Positions 56,638-64,000 of a DNA stretch of 64,000 bases are shown piece by piece (position 1 is the stretch's first letter; each line of letters opens with the position of its first letter). The position numbers were made by a program, and so were the translations under genes. The DNA is from a bacterium (lineage in GTDB: Bacteria; Vulcanimicrobiota; Vulcanimicrobiia; Vulcanimicrobiales; Vulcanimicrobiaceae). The notes under the pieces were generated by a model that ran no database searches, was not told the DNA's origin, and saw only the letters and a program-made list of their open reading frames with translations. The stretch is taken from NCBI GenBank assembly GCA_021790935.1, contig JAJYFL010000001.1:306617-370616 (forward strand), written 5' to 3'.

Positions 56638-58302
56638 ATGGCGCCTCTTAGAGGAAGCCTAGTGATAGAAGCCCGTCTCGCCGCTTGGCGCGCACGCTTG
56701 GGCGTCGGGCAGCGCGTCTCCGTCACCGCGCTCGCCGCGCTGGCGTGCGCCTTCCTGGCCTTGGCCGGTGCGCGCTACCCGGGCTTCAACGTCGTGCTGC
56801 TGGCCGTAATCGCGGTCGCCGCCGCACTCGCGGGTGCGCCGGCCGGCCCCATACTCGCAGTCGTCGTCGGGGGGATCGATTTTGCCGTAGCCGGCGGGCA
56901 GCACGTCCCCGGGGCAGGGGCCTCGGCGGTGCTGCTGGGCCTCTCGGGTCTGCTGATCGCCCTTCTGTTCGCAGGCGAGATCGTGCCGATGGACGATCTC
57001 GGCCGGACACCGCTCCAGCGGCGCGACGCGGCGAGCCTGCAGAGCGGCATCTCGGCGCTGGCCTCAGGCATACGCGAAGTATCGCTGGGCGACTTCACCA
57101 AGAATCTGGCGGCCTCCGACACCGCTCTCGCCGAACTGGCCATCGCGCTGAACAAACTGATCTTCAGCATGCGCGAGTTTCTCGGGCAGCTGCACGAAAC
57201 GGCGGCGCAACTCGACTCCTCGGGCGCCGATACCCACGCTACCGCGTCGACCGCGCTCGCCGTAATCGAAGGCGCGGCGGTCGCGCAGGGGCAACTCGAT
57301 GAAGGAATCACCGAACAGTCGCACATCGTCGAGAACGCGACGCAAAAGGTCACGCAGCTCACCGAGGCGATCAATGCCATCGCGGCTGCCGCAGAAGAGC
57401 AGACGCGAAGCCTGGACGAAACCTCCCTTGCCGTCACGAATATGGCCAGTTCCATCGAGCAAGTCAACGCGCAGGTTGGTTCGCTCTCCTCGATAGCTGA
57501 ACAAACGTCGCAGACCGCCGAGCACGGCGGCGTCGCGATTCACACGATCGTCGAGAGCATGGGGACGATCCGTGCGACCATCGGCGAACTCGCCGACGAC
57601 ATCGGGCAACTCGGCACCAACTCCGAGGAGATCGGCGACATCGTCAAGGTTATCGACCGGATCTCCGAACAGACGAATCTGCTCGCGCTCAACGCCGCGA
57701 TCGAGGCGGCCCGGGCGGGCGAGCACGGGCGCGGGTTCGCCGTCGTAGCGACGGAGATTCGGAAGCTGGCCGACGGGAGCGTCCAGGCGACCAAGGAGAT
57801 TGCCAGCCACATCGCGGCCACGCAGGGCGTCGTTCGCGAGGTCGTCGCCGCCATGCGCAGGTTGACCGAACGCGTCGAAGAGAGCGTTGCCAGCACGACG
57901 TCGGCCTCGACGGCGTTGCGCAATATCGTCGAAGCGGTGCTAACCTCAAGCCAGCAGATCGGGGAGATATCGTCCGTAGCCCGCGCGATGAGCGGCAACT
58001 CGGTCCACGTCATACGTTCGATCGAAGAGATCGCCAGATCCGTGCAGATCAACCTGCAGGCGACGCAGCAGATGTCCTCGCACTCCGGCGAGGTAAGTTC
58101 CGCATTTCGCAACATCGCTTCGATCTCCGCTCAGAACGCATCGTCGGTCGAGGTGCTTACCTATGTGAACAAGGAGGTCACCGATGCGTCGCAGCGGATC
58201 CTCGAATCCGTCGCGCAGATGAACGATCTCGCCGGACGCATTCAGAACCGTCTGCGGCAGTTCAAAGTCAACGACACCGGTGGCGAAAAGGAGACGGCAT
58301 GA
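56638..58302 (+). CDS. Methyl-accepting chemotaxis protein without periplasmic sensor domain
   Basis: A 554-aa protein. Three or four N-terminal transmembrane helices (about 25-115) have only short loops, so there is no extracytoplasmic ligand domain. A linker region follows, then a long coiled-coil signalling domain. The conserved hairpin tip '[20 protein letters not shown]' and '[14 protein letters not shown]' are present, so CheA/CheW coupling is expected. The sensor input may come from the separate Cache protein encoded by the next gene, which overlaps by 4 bp. Confidence 0.88.
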   Translation: MAPLRGSLVIEARLAAWRARLGVGQRVSVTALAALACAFLALAGARYPGFNVVLLAVIAVAAALAGAPAGPILAVVVGGIDFAVAGGQHVPGAGASAVLLGLSGLLIALLFAGEIVPMDDLGRTPLQRRDAASLQSGISALASGIREVSLGDFTKNLAASDTALAELAIALNKLIFSMREFLGQLHETAAQLDSSGADTHATASTALAVIEGAAVAQGQLDEGITEQSHIVENATQKVTQLTEAINAIAAAAEEQTRSLDETSLAVTNMASSIEQVNAQVGSLSSIAEQTSQTAEHGGVAIHTIVESMGTIRATIGELADDIGQLGTNSEEIGDIVKVIDRISEQTNLLALNAAIEAARAGEHGRGFAVVATEIRKLADGSVQATKEIASHIAATQGVVREVVAAMRRLTERVEESVASTTSASTALRNIVEAVLTSSQQIGEISSVARAMSGNSVHVIRSIEEIARSVQINLQATQQMSSHSGEVSSAFRNIASISAQNASSVEVLTYVNKEVTDASQRILESVAQMNDLAGRIQNRLRQFKVNDTGGEKETA

Positions 58303-59633
58303 ATACGAGCTTGCGCACGCGGTTGCTGGGAACGATCGTTGCGGCGATCTTGCTGTTTTTCATAATCAGCGTGGTCGCGGCGCGGTTGACCCTGCAGCAC
58401 GATCTTACGAACCTCGGGAAGAGCGAGGTCACGAGCGGCTCGCGCGCCTTCGGCGGATATTGGGCGGCGCGCAAGGAGCAGATTCGCCTGCTGGTGGCGC
58501 AGGACGCTTCCTCCTCCGCGCTGCGCCGGGACGTGATGTCGCACGCCGCTGCGTCGTTGCAGCAGCAGCTGGCAAACATCGCCAGTACTTCGGGTCTCTC
58601 CTGGATTACCATCACGGATTCTTCCGGACGCGTTCTCGCGCGGTCCACCGGGACCAATCTCGGCTCTCTGGCCGGAAACAAATACGTCGCTCGTGCCGAA
58701 ACCGGGGAGACCGTCGCGACTGCGGCGCTCGTCTCTCCGAACGAGCTGCGGGCAGAAGGTCTGGCGGCGCAGGCGGCCGCGACGGTCACCAACGCCGCCG
58801 GCAAGACGGTCGAGCACCTCGATAGAGGTCTAGCGATCGTATCGGCCGCACCGATGAGCGACTCCAATCAGCGTACGATCGGCGTTATCTACGGCGGCGT
58901 CCTGATGAACCATTCCTACGACTTGGTCGATGAGAGTACGAAAGCGCTCGGCGGTGCGACCGCGCTACTCGATGGCGACGCGGTGGTGGCGAGCAGCATC
59001 ACGCAGCCGAACGGCATGCGGCTGGTCGATTCGCAGATTCCCCTCTACGACTCGATCGTCGAGAACGGGCGCGCGTATACCGGGCCGGATTTCGAGGGAG
59101 GCACGCTCTACCTCGCGCGTATCGACCCGATAACTAACGACCAGAACGACGTGATCGGCGCGCTATGGTACGGGGTTCCCATGGCGCAGATCTCCGAGAT
59201 CGTCAACCACATGACCGAAACGTTCGTCTTATGGGGCATCGCCGCGACGATCCTCGCGCTCCTGATCGCCGTACCGCTCGCCGGGCGTATCTCGGCTTCG
59301 ATCGCCGAGCGCTCGGAGCAGATCAGCTCGGCGGCCAAAGAACTCGGCGTCACGATCGTCGGCGGCGAGGTTTCGGGCGATCACGTGCGAGCGACGAAGG
59401 CGGCGGTTGGCCATGTGGGCGCGCTGCTCGAAGATCTTGCAGCCGGCGGCGATCCCTCCGGCAAGATCGCGCAACTGAAGGCGGCGAATGCGGAGTTGGC
59501 GGGGGATATGATCGTCATCGATACGCTGTCGCAAGAGATGAGCGATCGCCTGCAGACGGCAGTTACGCGCGTCGCGGAGCTCAACGACGTGGCCGCGGCG
59601 CTCGACAAGCTGGTCCACGGTTCGTCGAAGTAA
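58299..59633 (+). CDS. Membrane-anchored Cache-domain sensor without output domain
   Basis: A 444-aa protein. Helix 1 (about 10-31) and helix 2 (about 306-326) bracket a large extracytoplasmic Cache region with '[20 protein letters not shown]', '[20 protein letters not shown]', '[18 protein letters not shown]' and '[15 protein letters not shown]'. These are typical of sCache_3/dCache sensors found in chemoreceptors and histidine kinases. The cytoplasmic part (about 327-444) is a helical coiled coil with no kinase, GGDEF or MCP hairpin. It therefore probably signals by pairing with the MCP encoded just upstream. Confidence 0.82.
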   Translation: MNTSLRTRLLGTIVAAILLFFIISVVAARLTLQHDLTNLGKSEVTSGSRAFGGYWAARKEQIRLLVAQDASSSALRRDVMSHAAASLQQQLANIASTSGLSWITITDSSGRVLARSTGTNLGSLAGNKYVARAETGETVATAALVSPNELRAEGLAAQAAATVTNAAGKTVEHLDRGLAIVSAAPMSDSNQRTIGVIYGGVLMNHSYDLVDESTKALGGATALLDGDAVVASSITQPNGMRLVDSQIPLYDSIVENGRAYTGPDFEGGTLYLARIDPITNDQNDVIGALWYGVPMAQISEIVNHMTETFVLWGIAATILALLIAVPLAGRISASIAERSEQISSAAKELGVTIVGGEVSGDHVRATKAAVGHVGALLEDLAAGGDPSGKIAQLKAANAELAGDMIVIDTLSQEMSDRLQTAVTRVAELNDVAAALDKLVHGSSK

Positions 59634-59642
59634 AGGTGCGCG

Positions 59643-59858
59643 ATGGCTGACGCCGTCTTGTTTTTTTCGAGTAACGCCGACACGATGATCGCGACGAAGG
59701 CGCTCAAGGATGCGGGCGTCGCGTCGAAGATGATACCGAAACCTGCGCACCTCACTGCGAAGTCGAATCTCTGCATCAGCATCGATGCGGCGTTGGAGAG
59801 TGCGGCCGTGGCTGCGATCGCCGCGGCGAACGTCGCCCTTGGCGGCGTCGCGAAGTAG
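59643..59858 (+). CDS. DUF3343-like small protein
   Basis: A 71-aa protein: 'VLFFSSNADTMIATKALKDA' and G-V-A-S-K-M-I-P-K-P. It resembles DUF3343 ('putative Se/S carrier-like') proteins, which have the same F-x-S-x(4)-A-L-K-A-G-I-x(4)-I-P-x-P pattern. The usual Cys region is represented by 'KSNLCISID'. It lies 9 bp after the Cache gene and ends exactly where the convergent birA gene ends. Link to chemoreception unknown. Confidence 0.6.
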   Translation: MADAVLFFSSNADTMIATKALKDAGVASKMIPKPAHLTAKSNLCISIDAALESAAVAAIAAANVALGGVAK

Positions 59859-60650
59859 TTAACGCAGGACGCGCGCGTCGGCCAGCGCGATCTCGCGCAG
59901 GCCGGCGCGCGTACGGACCTCGAGCCCTCCGCCCGTGGTCAGCCGCAGGGCTACCGCGTCGAACGGTTGCGGCTCGCCGTCCACGTGCACGCGGTAGTGC
60001 GCTCCGGGAAGCCCGGCGGCACCTTCCCATCGCCGCGCGATGCGTTGCGGCATGGCCAGCAGCGGCAGCATCGCATCGAATGCGTGCAGAATGCTCGCCA
60101 GCAGATCGGCGCGGTCGACGGCGGCGACGTCGCTGCAGAATGCCGGCGGCGGGTCGACGGCCGCAAGTTCGACGGCCGCCGCCGAACCCGGTGCGGGGCG
60201 GCGCACGTTCACGCCCACGCCGCAGCCGGCCCACGCGCGTTCGCCGGCGACGCGCGACACGCACAAAATTCCGCAGAGTTTTTTTGTACCGAGCAGCAGA
60301 TCGTTGGGCCATTGCAGCGCGGCGTCGACGCCGCACGCGTGCAGCGCGGCCTGCAGCGCCAGAGCCGCCCACAGCGGGACGCACCAGAGGTCGGCAGTGG
60401 GAACGGGGTCGGGGAGTGCCGTCGTAAAGAGCAACGCTGCGCCCGAAGGCGCCGTCCAAGAACGGCCTTTCCGTCCGGCCCCGTGCCGCTGATAGTCGGC
60501 GACGACCGTGAGCCCGCGCGCATCTTCGTCGCCCAAGATGCGTGCGACGTCGTCGTTCGTGCTATCGGTGACGGCCGCGTAGCGCAGGCGGCGCAGGCGC
60601 GTGCCCACGAGCGTTCGCGCGATGCGTGCGAACGGATCGGCTGCGCTCAC
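59859..60650 (-). CDS. birA: Biotin-[acetyl-CoA-carboxylase] ligase
   Basis: A 263-aa enzyme that attaches biotin to the carrier protein of acetyl-CoA carboxylase. 'YAAVTDSTNDDVARIL', the ATP/biotin loop 'QRHGAGRKGRSWTAPSGAAL', 'LQWPNDLLLGTKKLCGIL' and 'GCGVGVNV' are the family signature, followed by a small C-terminal SH3-like domain. There is no N-terminal HTH, so it does not repress biotin genes. GTG start at 60650. A divergent gap of 37 bp separates it from the glycosyltransferase. Confidence 0.93.
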   Translation of the reverse strand: MSAADPFARIARTLVGTRLRRLRYAAVTDSTNDDVARILGDEDARGLTVVADYQRHGAGRKGRSWTAPSGAALLFTTALPDPVPTADLWCVPLWAALALQAALHACGVDAALQWPNDLLLGTKKLCGILCVSRVAGERAWAGCGVGVNVRRPAPGSAAAVELAAVDPPPAFCSDVAAVDRADLLASILHAFDAMLPLLAMPQRIARRWEGAAGLPGAHYRVHVDGEPQPFDAVALRLTTGGGLEVRTRAGLREIALADARVLR

Positions 60651-60687
60651 GAAAGGGGACCTCGCAGGCAGCGAGAAGGCGCGTAGC

Positions 60688-61995
60688 GTGTTCTTTCCAC
60701 AGCATTCGGTAATTCTGTCCTTCGAAGGTCCGGACCCGTATGCATCGGTTGGGGGTCTAGGCGTGCGCGTCACGGAGCTTGCGACCGCGCTCGTGGAGAG
60801 TGGCGTCGCCGCGGAGATCGTCTTCGTCGGCGAACCGCGGGCCGATTCGTACGAAGTCTACGGGCCCGGCGTCGGGCTTCGCCGCGTGCTCCAAACCATG
60901 TCGCTCGACTACCCGGGCAACGCGTACGATGGCGAGTGGAACAAGCTCGACGAATACGCGCGCGTCGTCCCCGATATGCTGATCGACCGGCACGTCGTAC
61001 CCGCATCGCAGCGTGGCGAGCAGGTGCTCGTCATGATCGAAGAGTGGCAGCTCGCAAAGACGGCCGTCGCATTGGACCGGCGTCTGCGCGAACGTCGCTT
61101 GCGATCGAGCGCGGTGATGCTGTGGAACGCGAACAACACGTACGGTTTCGAACATATCGACTGGATCGCGCTGCAAGGTGCCGCCACGATTACTACGATC
61201 AGCAAGTTCATGAAGTTCGAGATGCGCCGCCACGGCGTAAACGCGCTGGTGATTCCCAACGGCATTCCGGCTCGCGTACTGGACGGACCGCCGCCCGATC
61301 TCGTGAAGCGATTCAAGGAAGCGCTCTACGGCGATCCGCTGCTGGCCAAGGTCGGGCGCTTCGATCCCGATAAGCGCTGGCTTCAGGCGATCGACGCCGT
61401 GGCCGAGCTCGCTAAGAGAGGCAGCCGCCCCCGCCTGGTGATTCGCGGCGGTACCGAGCCCCACGGGCGCGGCGTGCTGTTGCGGGCGAAGAGCCTGGGC
61501 CTCTCGGTCGAGGACGTTCGCCCCGCCATCGGAGACCCCGGATTTTTCGAGGCGCTCCGTGCCTGCAAGGCCGACGTGATCAACCTGACGGCGCCGCTGC
61601 CGCAGCCGGCGATCTTTGCGCTATACGCGGTGGTCGACGCGGTGCTGGCCAACAGCGGCAAGGAACCTTTCGGCCTGGTCGGCCTGGAGGTGATGGCCGC
61701 GGGCGGGCTTCCGGTCTGCGGCGCGACCGGCGAAGAGTACGCGGTGCCGTTCGTGAACGCGATCGTCTGCGATACCGACGACGGCCTGGAGCTGGCGACG
61801 TACCTCGAATCGACGCTCGCCGACCCGCGCGCGGTCCACCGCATGCACGTGGCCGCCGGAGAGACCGTGCAGCGCTACACCTGGCCGACGGTGCTTCGGG
61901 TCTTGCGGCAAAAGTTGGAGTTTATAGCGGCCCGGACCGCCGAGGTCAACTCCCGCCGGCGCCGAGCGCAGGCAATCGTACGCGCCGGCCCGTAG
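60688..61995 (+). CDS. GT4-type glycosyltransferase
   Basis: About 435 aa from a GTG at 60688 (GAAGG upstream). N-terminal Rossmann domain with '[20 protein letters not shown]', a glycogen-synthase-like glycine motif, then '[19 protein letters not shown]', '[12 protein letters not shown]', the second domain '[20 protein letters not shown]', '[13 protein letters not shown]' and the E-x7-E element in '[20 protein letters not shown]'. A retaining glycosyltransferase of the glycogen-synthase or sucrose-synthase type; donor and acceptor unknown. Followed by ndk and eno in the same direction. Confidence 0.85.
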   Translation: MFFPQHSVILSFEGPDPYASVGGLGVRVTELATALVESGVAAEIVFVGEPRADSYEVYGPGVGLRRVLQTMSLDYPGNAYDGEWNKLDEYARVVPDMLIDRHVVPASQRGEQVLVMIEEWQLAKTAVALDRRLRERRLRSSAVMLWNANNTYGFEHIDWIALQGAATITTISKFMKFEMRRHGVNALVIPNGIPARVLDGPPPDLVKRFKEALYGDPLLAKVGRFDPDKRWLQAIDAVAELAKRGSRPRLVIRGGTEPHGRGVLLRAKSLGLSVEDVRPAIGDPGFFEALRACKADVINLTAPLPQPAIFALYAVVDAVLANSGKEPFGLVGLEVMAAGGLPVCGATGEEYAVPFVNAIVCDTDDGLELATYLESTLADPRAVHRMHVAAGETVQRYTWPTVLRVLRQKLEFIAARTAEVNSRRRRAQAIVRAGP

Positions 61996-62006
61996 AGAGG
62001 CGCGTT

Positions 62007-62465
62007 ATGGCTATCGAACGCACGCTGATCCTCTGCAAACCCGACGCCGTCTCGCGCGGACTCGTCGGCGAGATCGTCTCGCGCCTCGAGCGCCGCGGCT
62101 ACCTGCTGGTCGCGATGAAGTTGATGCAGCTCGATGGAGAGCGCGCTCGCAAGCACTATGGCGAGCATGCCGGCAAACCGTTCTTCGACGGGCTCGTGGA
62201 GTTCATAACGAGCGGGCCCCTGGTCGCGATGTGCGTCGAAGGTGAGGGCGCCATCGACGGTTGCCGCCAGCTGATCGGCGCGACCAATCCGCTAGCTGCC
62301 GCGCCCGGCTCCATTCGCGCCGATCTCGCTCAGACGATCGGGCGCAATCTGGTGCACGGCAGCGACGGCAAGGAGAGCGCCGAACGCGAGCTGGCGATCT
62401 TCTTCCGCGACAACGATTACGTGTCGCGCCGCCACGATCTCGAACGCTGGATCTATGAGAAGTAG
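62007..62465 (+). CDS. ndk: Nucleoside diphosphate kinase
   Basis: A 152-aa enzyme that equalises nucleoside triphosphates. '[20 protein letters not shown]' and the active-site His in '[20 protein letters not shown]' are diagnostic, ending 'RWIYEK'. It has a plausible SD (GAGAGG) and lies 11 bp after the glycosyltransferase and 9 bp before eno, so the three are probably one transcript. Confidence 0.97.
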   Translation: MAIERTLILCKPDAVSRGLVGEIVSRLERRGYLLVAMKLMQLDGERARKHYGEHAGKPFFDGLVEFITSGPLVAMCVEGEGAIDGCRQLIGATNPLAAAPGSIRADLAQTIGRNLVHGSDGKESAERELAIFFRDNDYVSRRHDLERWIYEK

Positions 62466-63791
<1,326 letters not shown>

Positions 63792-63792
63792 C

Positions 63793-63864
63793 GGGCCCGT
63801 AGCTCAGCGGTAGAGCGGCCGGCTCATAACTGGTTGCGCGTAGGTTCGAATCCTACCGGGCCCA
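63793..63864 (+). tRNA. tRNA with CAT anticodon (Met elongator, or Ile2)
   Basis: Cloverleaf: acceptor GGGCCCG/CGGGCCC (63793-63799 with 63857-63863), D arm GCTC/GAGC, anticodon loop CTCATAA, T arm GTAGG-TTCGAAT-CCTAC, discriminator A. A paired G1-C72 rules out initiator tRNA. Elongator Met or lysidine-modified Ile cannot be separated by eye. CCA is not encoded. Confidence 0.88.
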
Positions 63865-63924
63865 CTCTCTGGCTTGACAGGCCGCCCGTTCGTGGAGTAC
63901 GAATAGGCGGTCTGCCGACGCCGC

Positions 63925-63999
63925 GGCGCCATCGTCTATCGGTTAGGACAGCGCCCTTTCAAGGCGCAGAGACGGGTTCGATTCCCGTTGGCGCTACCA
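63925..63999 (+). tRNA. tRNA-Glu (TTC)
   Basis: Acceptor GGCGCCA paired with TGGCGCT (one G-U pair), anticodon stem GCGCC/GGCGC with loop CTTTCAA (anticodon TTC), T arm CGGGT-TCGATTC-CCG type, discriminator A and an encoded CCA at 63997-63999. Unlike the preceding tRNA it carries the CCA in the gene. Confidence 0.93.
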
Positions 64000-64000
64000 C

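Overview
The window looks like chromosomal DNA of a high-GC, free-living, probably soil or acid-tolerant bacterium. The mix suggests Candidatus Eremiobacterota (WPS-2, 'Vulcanimicrobiota'): three secreted S53 (sedolisin-type, acid-active) lipoproteins, a tricorn protease, an isobutyryl-CoA-type mutase, a GH125 mannosidase, and Firmicute-like gene orders (infC-rpmI-rplT near a TrmH methylase and pheS; prs-rplY-pth; uvrB, uvrA and ligA nearby). This placement is inferred from gene content; Chloroflexota, Armatimonadota or Actinomycetota cannot be excluded. Genes are tightly packed, with many 1-26 bp overlaps and several non-ATG starts.

Layout. 1-3,900: translation block on the minus strand (partial pheS, a 33-codon YqzL-like gene, TrmH methylase, infC-rpmI-rplT with promoter, structured leader and a probable AUA start), interrupted by a plus-strand Nudix gene. 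3,900-9,400: secreted M61 peptidase, a SAM methyltransferase, then rocD and an acyl-CoA synthetase. 9,600-11,900: a 3-methyladenine glycosylase between two paralogous alpha/beta hydrolases. 11,900-23,400: protein-degradation region with two S53 lipoproteins in one operon, and a tricorn/MalT-like regulator/third S53 operon. 23,500-31,000: uppS, GH125 plus a serine hydrolase, and a B12-dependent mutase operon (MeaB, large subunit, a 56-aa unknown, small subunit). 31,500-41,400: gltX-glmU, a PLP decarboxylase coupled to a TPR/ATP-grasp protein, a GGDEF protein, thyX carrying a mini-intein, an M48 homologue without its zinc motif, and a degenerate ArgB-like protein. 41,400-54,100: pth-rplY-prs, uvrB, MFS, HAD, a membrane protein, uvrA, ligA. 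54,100-64,000: nnr, acpS, archaemetzincin, a split chemoreceptor operon, birA, a GT4 glycosyltransferase, ndk, eno and two tRNAs.

The most striking non-coding signal is a family of fold-back elements with terminal inverted repeats of about 20 bp. There are three 223-bp copies, one copy of about 169 bp, and three solo or decayed ends. The ends read CTAGGAG, and their TAG serves as the stop codon of at least five neighbouring genes. This fits a MITE-like element that inserts at CTAG sites in stop codons. Other points of note are the ThyX intein, the AUA start of infC, the split chemoreceptor, the co-operonic proteolysis genes, and a possible ATP-grasp/decarboxylase biosynthetic pair.
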